Shown here: positions 8,211-20,015 of the stretch, one piece after another
Position numbering within the stretch: position 1 is the first letter of the stretch
How the letters are laid out: every line of letters begins with the position of its first letter
Origin: Cytobacillus eiseniae
GTDB taxonomy: Bacteria > Bacillota > Bacilli > Bacillales > Cytobacillaceae
NCBI RefSeq assembly: GCF_017874625.1
Contig: NZ_JAGIKZ010000003.1
Coordinates: 124,001 to 188,000 of the forward strand
DNA: 64,000 nucleotides
Reading direction: 5' to 3'
Notes under the pieces: model-generated
Told to the model about the DNA's origin: nothing
What the model saw: the letters and a program-made list of their open reading frames with translations, nothing else
The model's database searches: none
Translations under genes and position numbers: made by a program

Positions 8211-8996
8211 ATGGCAGGTTCTAAATTAACAATTAAAGATCTTCATGTTTCAATTGAAGACAAAGAAATATTAAAAGGTGTAAACCTAGAAATAAAGGGT
8301 GGAGAAATTCACGCAATTATGGGACCGAATGGTACAGGGAAATCAACCCTTTCTTCTGCAATCATGGGTCACCCGAAATATGAAGTAACAAGCGGAAGCA
8401 TCTCTTTAGATGGGGAAGATGTACTTGAAATGGAAGTAGATGAGCGTGCACAAGCTGGTCTATTCCTTGCAATGCAATACCCAAGTGAAATTACTGGTGT
8501 AACAAATGCGGATTTCTTACGCTCAGCAATCAATAGCCGTCTAGAAGAAGGCAAAGAAATTTCATTAATGAAATTTATCCGTCAAATGGATGAAAAAATG
8601 GATTTCCTTGAAATGGATCAAGATATGGCACAACGTTACTTAAACGAAGGCTTCTCAGGCGGAGAAAAGAAACGTAACGAAATTCTTCAGTTAATGATGA
8701 TCGAGCCGAAAATTGCTATTCTCGATGAAATTGACTCAGGACTTGATATCGATGCATTGAAGGTTGTTTCTAAAGGAATCAACGAAATGCGTGGAGAAGA
8801 GTTTGGATGCTTAATCATTACTCACTATCAACGCCTATTAAACTACATCACTCCTGACCATGTTCACGTGATGATGCAAGGACGTATTGTGAAGTCAGGC
8901 GGACCTGAACTTGCACAACGTCTAGAGTCAGAAGGATATGACTGGATTAAAAAAGAGCTAGGTATCGAAGACGAAACAGTTGGTCAAGAAGCGTAA
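8211..8996 (+). CDS. sufC: Fe-S cluster assembly ATPase SufC
   Basis: A 261-residue ABC-type ATPase without membrane partner. It works with SufB and SufD as the cytoplasmic scaffold complex on which Fe-S clusters are built. Walker A GPNGTGKST is at 38-46, the Suf-type signature FSGGEKKR at about 149-156, and ILDEIDSGLDIDAL is the Walker B/D-loop. The start is fixed by GGAGGT before ATG 8211. First gene of sufCDSUB, with sufD 18 bases on. Order and content match B. subtilis. Confidence 0.98.
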   Translation: MAGSKLTIKDLHVSIEDKEILKGVNLEIKGGEIHAIMGPNGTGKSTLSSAIMGHPKYEVTSGSISLDGEDVLEMEVDERAQAGLFLAMQYPSEITGVTNADFLRSAINSRLEEGKEISLMKFIRQMDEKMDFLEMDQDMAQRYLNEGFSGGEKKRNEILQLMMIEPKIAILDEIDSGLDIDALKVVSKGINEMRGEEFGCLIITHYQRLLNYITPDHVHVMMQGRIVKSGGPELAQRLESEGYDWIKKELGIEDETVGQEA

Positions 8997-9014
8997 TTTG
9001 TTAGGAGGATCATT

Positions 9015-11979
<2,965 letters not shown>

Positions 11980-11999
<20 letters not shown>

Positions 12000-13377
12000 G
12001 ATTGGCGATTATAAATATGGTTTCGCCGATAAAGACGTTTCCATTTTCCGATCAAAACGCGGTTTGACGAAAGAAATTGTAGAAGAAATTTCGAAAATGA
12101 AGCAAGAGCCACAGTGGATGCTTGACTTCCGTTTAAAATCATTAGAGCATTTCTACAACATGCCAATGCCGCAATGGGGTGGAGATTTAGCGTCATTAAA
12201 TTTCGATGAGATTACGTATTATGTAAAACCATCTGAGAAGACGGAAAAATCATGGGATGAAGTACCTGAAGAAATTAAACAAACATTTGACAAGCTTGGA
12301 ATTCCTGAAGCAGAACAAAAGTATTTAGCTGGGGTTTCAGCTCAATATGAGTCAGAGGTTGTTTATCATAATATGCAGGAAGATCTTGAAGCACAAGGAA
12401 TTATCTTTAAAGATACAGACTCAGCACTCCGTGAAAATGAAGATCTTTTCCGTGAGCATTGGGCAAAGGTGATTCCACCGACGGATAATAAATTTTCTGC
12501 ATTAAACTCTGCTGTTTGGTCTGGTGGCTCATTCATTTATGTTCCAAAAGGAATTAAAGTGGAAACACCGTTACAAGCATACTTCCGTATCAACTCTGAG
12601 AACATGGGGCAATTCGAGCGTACATTAATCATTGTTGACGAAGGTGCACATGTTCACTATGTTGAAGGATGTACAGCACCAGTTTACACAACAAACTCTC
12701 TTCACAGTGCAGTTGTGGAAATCATCATTAAAAAGGATGCTTATTGCCGCTATACGACGATCCAAAACTGGGCAAACAACGTGTATAACCTAGTGACAAA
12801 GCGTGCCGTTTGTGAAGAAAACGCAACAATGGAATGGATTGACGGCAATATCGGTTCAAAATTAACGATGAAGTATCCAGCTGTTATTTTAAAAGGAGAA
12901 GGCGCGCGCGGAATGACCCTTTCCATTGCGATTGCTGGTAAAGGGCAGCACCAGGATGCAGGAGCAAAAATGATTCACCTTGCACCAAACACGTCTTCAA
13001 CAATCGTATCTAAATCGATCTCTAAGCATGGCGGAAAAGTATCTTACCGTGGAATTGTTCAATTCGGACGTAAAGCGGATGGCGCTCGTGCAAACATCGA
13101 ATGTGATACATTAATCATGGATAACCAATCCACTTCAGATACAATCCCTTATAATGAAATTATGAATGACAATATTTCATTAGAGCATGAAGCAAAAGTA
13201 TCTAAAGTATCTGAAGAACAACTATTCTACCTCATGAGCCGCGGAATTTCTGAGCAAGAAGCAACAGAAATGATCGTAATGGGCTTCATCGAGCCATTCA
13301 CAAAAGAACTTCCAATGGAATACGCGGTTGAAATGAACCGTTTGATTAAGTTCGAAATGGAAGGCAGCATCGGGTAA
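11980..13377 (+). CDS. sufB: Fe-S cluster assembly scaffold SufB
   Basis: A 465-residue SufB, the scaffold subunit that carries the nascent cluster with SufC and SufD. Full length for the family, with the [16 protein letters not shown]-terminus typical of Bacillus, the [16 protein letters not shown] region and a C-terminal [17 protein letters not shown] motif shared with SufD. The start, inside the end of sufU, has AAAGGAGG nine bases upstream. Last gene of the operon; hairpins follow. Confidence 0.98.
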
Positions 13378-13393
13378 CATCATACAAACAAGT

Positions 13394-13427
13394 AATCTGA
13401 ATCGGTTATGCCGATTCAGATTTTCTT
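13394..13427 (+). terminator. suf operon terminator
   Basis: Perfect AATCTGAATCGG / CCGATTCAGATT stem with T-rich tail, 16 bases after sufB. A second hairpin (AGAGAAGGCGAACTT / AAGTTCG-CTTCTCT) follows at 13435-13468. Confidence 0.88.
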
Positions 13428-13587
13428 TGCTACAGAGAAGGCGAACTTGTAAAGTTCGTCTTCTCTGTTATTTTGGCTAGATAGTCGTTGAAGAAATATA
13501 AGTGTGCCAAGAAAGTCAGTAAAGAGCCTTTAGTCGTTCAGATCATGTACATTACAGCAAAAAGGCAATAGAATCGTAAATAAAAAT

Positions 13588-13618
13588 GCCTGGATTCTAT
13601 GTGAAAATCCAGGCGTTT
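13588..13618 (+). terminator. Hairpin with T run
   Basis: GCCTGGATT / AATCCAGGC stem followed by GTTTC and eight T. No gene ends close upstream; possibly a read-through stop for suf or a relic. Confidence 0.5.
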
Positions 13619-13694
13619 CTTTTTTTTACTTTCAACTTTTTGTGCGGACTGTGGGAACGTTATTATCATAAATCAGGCCATTTTGAAGAGTTTA

Positions 13695-13771
13695 CGGACA
13701 CTGAGTACGTTATTTGCTGATAATTAGGTGGAAATAACACCTTATTAGCTAAATAACGGAACGTATGTCCG
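13695..13771. repeat. Long imperfect palindrome
   Basis: CGGACA...ACGTTATTTGCTGATAA on the left pairs with TTATTAGCTAAATAACG...TATGTCCG on the right around an inner AGGTG/CACCT hairpin. Further half units (GCGGAACGTATGTCC) occur at 13804-13821 and a diverged one at 13644. The whole stretch 13430-13955 has hairpins and repeats but no gene that I can support. Confidence 0.7.
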
Positions 13772-14024
13772 ATAAAAGTGTAAAGGCATAATAATCTTTG
13801 CAAATAGCGGAACGTATGTCCTGTTAATTACAGAAAGTATTACAATTTTGTATACAGCATACTCAAAATAGGAAATAACAACTCATTTAAAATCAACTGT
13901 TACATAACTACATATGAAACGTTCACTAATCATTTAAAACAGTTTTAGGAATGGCTTGCTCATTCTACACGCTTTTCCACCTGCGTGCATAGTTTATAGT
14001 GGGAAGGAAAGGAGTGTAAGATTA

Positions 14025-14327
14025 ATGGTTGAATTAGCACCGATTGATATAAAGGGCCATACATTCCTGTGTGTCTCGGTTGTCTTGCCAAAAACAAATT
14101 TGCTTGTTGTTTCGAATGACAAGGGATATATAATGTGTGGAGCGCTTGATGTTGCGTTATTGAATGAAAAGCTGAAGGATCGCAAAGTAATTGCAGGCAG
14201 AGCTGTTGGTGTAAAAACAATTGAACAGCTGCTCGATGCACCGCTGGAATCGGTTACGTATGAAGCGGAATCATTAGGTATTCATAAAGGGATGATTGGA
14301 AAAGAAGCGCTACTTAAAATGGTTTAA
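14025..14327 (+). CDS. yunC: DUF1805 protein, YunC-like
   Basis: A 100-residue soluble protein of the DUF1805 family. The core VVLPKTNLLVVSNDKGYIMCGALDV and RAVGVKTIEQLLDAPLESVT is characteristic; biochemical role unknown. The frame opens at 13956, but ATG 14025 has AAAGGAG at the right distance and gives the length of B. subtilis YunC. It stands alone between the suf operon and the HD-GYP gene and has a terminator at 14371. Confidence 0.85.
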   Translation: MVELAPIDIKGHTFLCVSVVLPKTNLLVVSNDKGYIMCGALDVALLNEKLKDRKVIAGRAVGVKTIEQLLDAPLESVTYEAESLGIHKGMIGKEALLKMV

Positions 14328-14370
14328 CTATATATAGCGTTTTAGTTGGAGATAATTTCTCCATGACGAA

Positions 14371-14420
14371 GTCAAGCCTCTAAAAAGCACCTCTACTTTT
14401 TGGGGGCTTGACTTGTTTTA
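14371..14420 (+). terminator. Terminator after yunC
   Basis: GTCAAGCC...GGCTTGAC outer stem with an inner AAAAAG/CTTTTT pairing, then TTGTTTTA. Confidence 0.8.
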
Positions 14421-14581
14421 TTAATGAAATAACTCAGCTTGTTACTGCCTGTAAGAACCGATATTCATCTGCCTGTCACGATTAATTTTTAAAAATTCGA
14501 CAAAATTCGGGTGAATTCATTCGTGATTTGGTATTATATACATATAAGGAAAATACTGAGGAACAATTATAGGAGTACGTT

Positions 14582-15673
14582 ATGAGACTAGTGACAACCA
14601 CATCGGTAGAGGCTGGTGCGATCCTTGCCAAATCGATATACAACGAAAAAGGCAGTGTATTATTAAGTGAAGGTGTAGAACTAAAAGCAGAGATGATTCA
14701 GAGGCTGGAAACATTAGGAATCACCTACATATTTATAAAAGATAAGCAAACAGAAGATATTGAATACAAAAGCACACTTTCCGATCCTGTTCGTAAAAAA
14801 GCAATCTATACAATCAACCAAACGTTTCAGGAAATTCAGAAGGATATTCAATTATCGAATTCATTTGTTGTTGAAAAAGCTTCAAGGCGTTTATCAGAAT
14901 TAATCCGTTTTCTAATGACAGAGCTTGATGGGAATAAAGAGTTATTAAACTTGCTCTCAGATGCTTTTGTCTATGACAATTATATATTTTCTCATTCATT
15001 AAATGTGACAATGTACTCCTTAGCGATAGGAATGGAGTTGAAGCTTTCACCAAAGGAGCTAGAAACACTTGGTTTAGGTGCAATTTTCCATGATATTGGC
15101 AAGCTCAAGGTCCCTTTAGATGTTTTATTAAAGCCTGGCAGATTATCGGAGGATGAATTTATTGCGATTAAAGAACATGCGGAAGCAGGGTTCCAATTAT
15201 TGCGAAAGGTACAAACCATTTCATTAATTGTTGCTCATTGTGCATACCAGCATCATGAACGGATTAATGGTTCTGGCTATCCAAGAGGATTAATGGGAAA
15301 AGACATTCATTATTTCGGTAAAATCATTGCTGTAGCCGATGTCTTCGATGCGGTTACATCGAATCGAGTCTATCGAAAAGCGATGCTGCCTCATGAAGGA
15401 TTAGAGATTCTTTATGCAGGATCTGGTACTTTGTTTGAAAAGGAAATTGTTGAGGCCTTCCGATTAGCTGTTGCTATTTATCCAGTTGGAATTACTGTTG
15501 AAATAAGTGATGGCAGGAAAGGAATTGTCACTCATCAAAATACAGGTCTTGGTGATCGTCCTGTTATCCGAATAGTGGAGGAAAATGGCGAACAAGTAAA
15601 TCCATATAAATTGGATATGAAGAATGAGCTAAATGTAGTTATTACAAGCTGTGTTACGGCTTTTAATGATTAA
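14582..15673 (+). CDS. HD-GYP domain phosphohydrolase
   Basis: A 363-residue cytoplasmic protein with an N-terminal helical region (residues 1-125) and an HD-GYP domain. The HD pair is H170-D171 in GAIFHDIGKLKVP, followed by HAEAGFQLL, HCAYQHHERINGSGYP (GYP at 232-234) and ADVFDAVTSNR. Such domains hydrolyse cyclic di-GMP; the metal ligands look intact, so activity is likely. The C-terminal 60 residues (VEISDGRKGIVTHQN) form a small beta domain. RBS AGGAG is six bases before the ATG. A repeat (R3) begins at its stop codon. Confidence 0.93.
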   Translation: MRLVTTTSVEAGAILAKSIYNEKGSVLLSEGVELKAEMIQRLETLGITYIFIKDKQTEDIEYKSTLSDPVRKKAIYTINQTFQEIQKDIQLSNSFVVEKASRRLSELIRFLMTELDGNKELLNLLSDAFVYDNYIFSHSLNVTMYSLAIGMELKLSPKELETLGLGAIFHDIGKLKVPLDVLLKPGRLSEDEFIAIKEHAEAGFQLLRKVQTISLIVAHCAYQHHERINGSGYPRGLMGKDIHYFGKIIAVADVFDAVTSNRVYRKAMLPHEGLEILYAGSGTLFEKEIVEAFRLAVAIYPVGITVEISDGRKGIVTHQNTGLGDRPVIRIVEENGEQVNPYKLDMKNELNVVITSCVTAFND

Positions 15674-15807
15674 GCTCTTTTCTGAAAGATTGTTGCTTTT
15701 GAATTAAATGTTTGACGAAATAAGTCGGTTGATTGGAGCATACGTATGCGGAAATCAACCTTTACCAACTTTATCTTAATAAGGCAACAATGTTTGCGGA
15801 AACAGCC
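15672..15807 (+). repeat. MITE-like element, compact copy R3
   Basis: A 136-base short form: left end AAGCTCTTTTCTGAAAGATTGTTG, right end GGCAACAATGTTTGCGGAAACAGCC; these are imperfect inverted repeats. It keeps GTCGGTTGATTGGAGC and GCGGAAATCAACCTTTACCAAC but lacks the GC-rich middle of R1, R4-R6. It starts in the stop codon of the HD-GYP gene. Confidence 0.85.
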
Positions 15808-15830
15808 AATGATTAAGAAGTAACCATCAA

Positions 15831-15968
15831 TCAGGAGGATTTTCCTTTGATTGATGGTTGGACCATGTATGCATATATGCCATGTCCTCCTGTCCCCCGC
15901 TTGCCTTCGATTATCTCCCTATTAGTCATCTCTGCACAGTAGTAAATAATTTCTTTCACCTTCTTCAT
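15831..15968 (-). CDS. Candidate 45-residue small protein
   Basis: An ATG frame on the minus strand encoding MKKVKEIIYYCAEMTNREI followed by a Gly-rich GKRGTGGHGIYAYM segment and a Lys/Ser tail. Composition is protein-like and slightly basic. Only a weak RBS (ACGGGAT) precedes it. Its last codons and stop lie inside a perfect hairpin (AACCATCAATCA / TGATTGATGGTT) at about 15822-15863 that might act as its terminator, although no T run follows. I do not recognise it. Confidence 0.35.
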   Translation of the reverse strand: MKKVKEIIYYCAEMTNREIIEGKRGTGGHGIYAYMVQPSIKGKSS

Positions 15969-15997
15969 TATATATCCCGTTCATCTAAAAATAACCA

Positions 15998-16026
15998 TTG
16001 TCTGCATTCTGTTATTCTGCTATAGT
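15998..16026 (+). promoter_or_regulatory. Promoter of the lysine-riboswitch transcript
   Basis: TTGTCT at 15998-16003 and TATAGT at 16021-16026, exact 17-base spacer, about 35 bases before the riboswitch. Confidence 0.7.
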
Positions 16027-16063
16027 AATAGATAATTAAATAACCTTATCATATCCGATGGGG

Positions 16064-16248
16064 TAGAGGTGCAGAGTTCAAGAGTAAGCTGTGTGAGGAT
16101 GACAACGTAGATCACAGCCTAAAGGGAGCTTTGCCGAAGTGAATGAATTGTGTCAGCGATTGATTTGCTGGGGTTACTTTGAATAAGAGTAACACTGTCA
16201 TTATGAAGGAATGTTTGAATCAACCTTCATACTGGGGAGCTACAGGTC
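16064..16248 (+). promoter_or_regulatory. Lysine riboswitch (L-box)
   Basis: Conserved L-box blocks in order: AGAGGTGCAGAGTTCA, AGAGTAAGCTGTG, GGAGCTTTGCCGAAGTG, GGGGTTACTTTGAATAAG, ACTGTCATTATGAAGG and CTGGGGAGCTAC. A terminator at 16274 completes the expression platform, so bound lysine should stop transcription of the NhaC-family gene downstream. Confidence 0.95.
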
Positions 16249-16273
16249 GTGATGGAGAATCTTATTGCTTATT

Positions 16274-16316
16274 AAAGAGTAATGATGGATAATCTCTATC
16301 GTTACTCTTTTTTTGT
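16274..16316 (+). terminator. Lysine riboswitch attenuator terminator
   Basis: AAAGAGTAATGAT / ATCGTTACTCTTT stem then T run, between aptamer and coding sequence. Confidence 0.9.
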
Positions 16317-16402
16317 GCATTTTTCTATCATTATCCAATCCCCTCTAAATAAAGGGATAAGCTTTTCTAGCTTTCCGATAATAATACAGAGGAGGAATAG
16401 GA

Positions 16403-17962
16403 ATGGAAAATACCATTTTTTCGCTGATCCCCCCATTTTTAGCAATCATCATGGTGGTATTAACAAGAAGGGTTTTGTTATCACTAGGTGTGGGTATCGT
16501 ATCAGCATCACTATTACTAGCAAATTTCAGCCTAACAGGAACTGTCAGCATCATTTATGATGCGGTGAAAGGCATCTTTGTATCAGAGGGCAGTTTGAAT
16601 ACTTCGAATATATATATCCTGTTATTCTTAATCATACTTGGCATCATTACATCATTTATTACTATTTCTGGTGGGAGCCGTGCATTTGGTGAATGGGCGA
16701 TTACACGAGTGAAATCACGAGTAGGCGCACAAATTGTAACTATATTTCTCGGAATTATTATTTTTATTGATGATTATTTTAATGCACTTGCCGTTGGACA
16801 AATCTCTCGGCCCATCACAGACCGTCAAAAGGTTTCAAGGGCAAAGCTTGCCTATTTAATTGATTCAACGTCTGCACCGATATGTGTTGTTTCACCAGTG
16901 TCCAGCTGGGGGGCATCGATTATTGCTTTAATTGGAACGATCTTGGCGACACATAATATAACGGAGTACTCTGCATTCTCAGCCTTTATACAAATCGTCC
17001 CAATGAATTTGTATGTGTGGGCTACATTGGCGATGGTATTCATTGTGGCACTAAGAAATATCGAAATTGGTCCAATGAAGATCCATGAGAGGCGTGCAGT
17101 AAAAGAAGGGCTTGTTTCTGATCCGAATAAGCCAGCCGTTGATAAATTACAAGAAGATTTGCCAACAAGCAAGAAAGGGTCTGTCGGTGATCTTGTTTGG
17201 CCGATTATTGCTCTGATTGTCGGAGTTGTCGGCACCATGTTTTGGACTGGTATTGTGGGCTCTGAAGGAAATGTATCGCTGCTAGCTGTTTTTGAAAATA
17301 CCGATGTGAATACATCATTGATTATTGGCGGGTTATTAGGATTAGCTGTAACTATTGGATTTTTTATCCGTCAAGTCCTTGTATATAAAAGTGTAGACAA
17401 ATCAGTTTTCAAAAAAGGGGTATGGGCTGGCACGAAATCAATGCTCCCAGCTGTGTATATTCTATTATTTGCTTGGACAATTGCCGATCTAATTGGGCGT
17501 TTGGAAACAGGCAAATATTTGGCTGGTGTTGTAGAGATAATTAATTTAAATCATTCTTTTCTCCCTTTGATCCTGTTTGTTATCGCCTGTGTGATGGCAT
17601 TTAGTACAGGTACTTCATGGGGATCATTCGGCATTCTACTGCCAATTGCAGGAGATATTGCTGCTGCAACAGATATAAGTCTGCTATTGCCAGCTCTAGC
17701 TGCTGTATTGGCTGGTGCGGTATTTGGTGATCATTGTTCACCGATATCAGATACAACAATTCTTTCTGCTACAGGTGCAGGTTGTAATTTGATTGATCAT
17801 GTAATGACTCAGCTGCCGTATGCGGTTATTTCAGCGTTAATTGCTTGCTTCGGGTTTCTAGTTATTGGATTCACCGGGAGTACGACTTTAGCTTTGCTAA
17901 CCATTGTGGTTCTATTGATTCTATTTGTTATAATTACAAGCCGTCGAACGAAAGAAGTGTAG
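16403..17962 (+). CDS. NhaC-family transporter, likely lysine uptake (LysW-type)
   Basis: A 519-residue integral membrane protein with at least ten hydrophobic segments, of the Na+/H+ antiporter NhaC superfamily. Recognisable patterns are IFIDDYFNALAVGQISRPITD near residue 115-135 and FSTGTSWGSFGILLPIA plus GAVFGDHCSPISDTT in the last third. On sequence alone it would be called a Na+/H+ antiporter, but the lysine riboswitch in its leader argues for lysine transport; comparative work on L-box regulons named such genes lysW. The start follows AGAGGAGGAATAGG. Single-gene transcript with terminator at 17971. Confidence 0.88.
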   Translation: MENTIFSLIPPFLAIIMVVLTRRVLLSLGVGIVSASLLLANFSLTGTVSIIYDAVKGIFVSEGSLNTSNIYILLFLIILGIITSFITISGGSRAFGEWAITRVKSRVGAQIVTIFLGIIIFIDDYFNALAVGQISRPITDRQKVSRAKLAYLIDSTSAPICVVSPVSSWGASIIALIGTILATHNITEYSAFSAFIQIVPMNLYVWATLAMVFIVALRNIEIGPMKIHERRAVKEGLVSDPNKPAVDKLQEDLPTSKKGSVGDLVWPIIALIVGVVGTMFWTGIVGSEGNVSLLAVFENTDVNTSLIIGGLLGLAVTIGFFIRQVLVYKSVDKSVFKKGVWAGTKSMLPAVYILLFAWTIADLIGRLETGKYLAGVVEIINLNHSFLPLILFVIACVMAFSTGTSWGSFGILLPIAGDIAAATDISLLLPALAAVLAGAVFGDHCSPISDTTILSATGAGCNLIDHVMTQLPYAVISALIACFGFLVIGFTGSTTLALLTIVVLLILFVIITSRRTKEV

Positions 17963-17970
17963 AAACGCAA

Positions 17971-18001
17971 GAAGGAGCTTTCCATATGGAAGCTCCTTTC
18001 T
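17971..18001 (+). terminator. Terminator after the NhaC-family gene
   Basis: AAGGAGCTTTCC / GGAAGCTCCTT stem then TTTC. The rest of 18001-18190 holds nothing I can call. Confidence 0.8.
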
Positions 18002-18193
18002 CATAATAAAGTATTTACAGGAAATGCAGTTATGACTAGTTCATATCCTCTTTTTATCCTTCGAATCTCCTATTGCACCATTTGATTCATATGTCACGTA
18101 AAAGATGCTTCTATGAGGTTAAGTGATAGTAATATAATATCTTCGAGAAATTCCCCAACATGAAAATATGACTATTTTTCAGAAAATATTGTT

Positions 18194-18222
18194 TTGACAG
18201 ATTAATCAAAAAACATTATACT
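18194..18222 (+). promoter_or_regulatory. Strong sigma-A promoter of the NSS transporter operon
   Basis: Consensus TTGACA at 18194-18199 and TATACT at 18217-18222, spacer 17, 88 bases before the start codon. Confidence 0.8.
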
Positions 18223-18310
18223 AGCTGTAGATTATATCGAATAATCTGAAAATACAAAAGCTTCCGATTCTTTCGAGCGGAAATAAAAATGATTAGGGGG
18301 TTGAAAAGAA

Positions 18311-19825
18311 ATGGAGAATCGTCCTCAATGGGGAACGAGAGCAGGGTTTGTGCTAGCTGCAATAGGTTCAGCTGTTGGCCTGGGGAATATTTGGAGATTC
18401 CCAGCAGTCGCTTATGAAAATGGTGGAGGTGCATTCTTTCTTCCATATTTATTTGCCTTATTAACAGCTGGTATCCCACTCTTAATTTTGGAATTTACGA
18501 TCGGTCAAAAATATCGTGGATCAGCACCATTGTCTTACGCAAGGATGAATAAAAAGTATGAATGGTTAGGCTGGTGGCAAGTTGCGATTTCATTCGTAAT
18601 CGCTACTTATTATGCAGTTATCATTGCATGGGCAATTAGATTTGCCGGTTTCTCATTTAGTCTTAAATGGGGAGATGACCCAGAAGGTTTCTTATTTGGA
18701 AGCTTTTTGAAATTAGCAGATAATCCAGGAGATGTTGGAGGCATCGTACCAGGGGTATTTATTCCTTTAGTCGTTGTTTGGATTATCACTTTAGGTATTT
18801 TATTTAAAGGGATTAAAAAAGGAATTGAAATTGCAAATAAAATCTTTATTCCTGCACTTCTAATCTTATTCTTAATTATTGTTGTTCGTTCTGTTACTCT
18901 TGAAGGAGCTGCAGCAGGTTTAGAGGCATTCTTTAAACCAGACTGGGGCCAAATTGCGAACCCTAAAGTTTGGGTAGCAGCCTATGGGCAAATTTTCTTT
19001 AGTTTATCTATTGCATTTGCCATTATGGTTACTTATGCAAGTTATTTACCAAAAAAGACTGATATCACAAATAATGCATTTATCACTGGATTTGCCAACT
19101 CTGGTGTAGAATTACTGGCTGGAATCGGCGTATTTGCAGCACTAGGATTCATGGCTTCTCAAGCTGGAGTTCCAGTAAGTGAAGTTGTTGCTGGTGGTGT
19201 AGGTTTAGCATTTGTCGTATTCCCGCAAATTATTAGTGAAATGCCAGCATTAAATGGCATATTCGGATCTATATTCTTTATCTGTTTAGTTTTAGCTGGG
19301 CTATCATCATTAATTTCTATAGTCGAGACATTTGTTGCTGGAATAGAGGATAAATTTAAGCTATCACGTACAAAAGCTGTTCTATTTGGTGGTGGATTAG
19401 CTGCAATTGTTTCTATCTTATTTTCAACAAATGGCGGACTTTACTTCCTTGATGCGGCAGATTACTTCATAAATAATTTCGGAGTTGCACTTGCTGGTCT
19501 AGTTGAAGTAATTATCGTTGCATGGGTATTAAGAGAACTAAAAAATCTTCAAAGCCATGCAAACAGCATGTCTGATATTCGTCTAGGTAGCTGGTGGAAA
19601 ATCTGTTTAGGAATTATTACACCAGTAGTTTTAGGGTATATGATGGTTCAAAATATCGTTACAAATATTAAAGAGAACTATGAGGGCTACCCTACAAGTT
19701 TCCTATTGTATATGGGATGGGGAGTAGCAGTACTTGCGATTATATTAGGATTTGTCTTTATGGCGATTAAATGGAATAAGTCGCAAACGCTTGAAATTCC
19801 AGAAAACAAGGAGGTATCTCAATAA
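18311..19825 (+). CDS. Sodium-dependent neurotransmitter-symporter-family transporter (MetP-type)
   Basis: A 504-residue LeuT-fold Na+ symporter with about 12 membrane segments. Segment 1 carries GFVLAAIGSAVGLGNIWRFP, the sodium-site signature of the family, followed by ENGGGAFFLPY. The next gene is a 35-residue single-span protein like MetS of the Corynebacterium MetPS methionine/alanine importer, so a neutral amino acid such as methionine or alanine is the likely substrate. Start after TAGGGGGTTGAAAAG. Its stop overlaps the next start by one base (TAATG). Confidence 0.93.
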   Translation: MENRPQWGTRAGFVLAAIGSAVGLGNIWRFPAVAYENGGGAFFLPYLFALLTAGIPLLILEFTIGQKYRGSAPLSYARMNKKYEWLGWWQVAISFVIATYYAVIIAWAIRFAGFSFSLKWGDDPEGFLFGSFLKLADNPGDVGGIVPGVFIPLVVVWIITLGILFKGIKKGIEIANKIFIPALLILFLIIVVRSVTLEGAAAGLEAFFKPDWGQIANPKVWVAAYGQIFFSLSIAFAIMVTYASYLPKKTDITNNAFITGFANSGVELLAGIGVFAALGFMASQAGVPVSEVVAGGVGLAFVVFPQIISEMPALNGIFGSIFFICLVLAGLSSLISIVETFVAGIEDKFKLSRTKAVLFGGGLAAIVSILFSTNGGLYFLDAADYFINNFGVALAGLVEVIIVAWVLRELKNLQSHANSMSDIRLGSWWKICLGIITPVVLGYMMVQNIVTNIKENYEGYPTSFLLYMGWGVAVLAIILGFVFMAIKWNKSQTLEIPENKEVSQ

Positions 19826-19932
19826 TGTCTGGTGGAGCAATTACAATGATGGTCGTTGGGATGCTAATTATTTGGGGTGGGCTTGCTGCGAGTATTGTAA
19901 ATGCTGTAGCGAAGTCAAAAAAGGCAAAATAA
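19825..19932 (+). CDS. MetS-like small subunit of the NSS transporter
   Basis: A 35-residue protein, one hydrophobic helix (MMVVGMLIIWGGLAASIV, residues 8-25) with a basic tail KSKKAK. RBS GGAGG stands nine bases before the ATG, which overlaps the stop of the transporter gene. Position, size and the N-terminal SGGAI with GGLAASI match the methionine/alanine importer small subunit family, needed for function of the large subunit in Corynebacterium. A terminator closes the two-gene operon. Confidence 0.9.
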   Translation: MSGGAITMMVVGMLIIWGGLAASIVNAVAKSKKAK

Positions 19933-19940
19933 ATAAGATG

Positions 19941-19972
19941 AAGGGCTTCCTTTTGTGGAAGCCCTTTTAATA
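19941..19972 (+). terminator. Terminator of the NSS operon
   Basis: AAGGGCTTCC / GGAAGCCCTT ten-base stem, six-base loop, TTAAT tail. Confidence 0.88.
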
Positions 19973-20015
19973 TGGATTTAGATCAAAAAGTGTGGCTTGC
20001 TACTTCATGTATATT

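Noticed and set aside
16282-16560. 92-codon frame overlapping the NhaC-family gene start
   Set aside because: Starts in the riboswitch terminator and overlaps the real gene in another frame.
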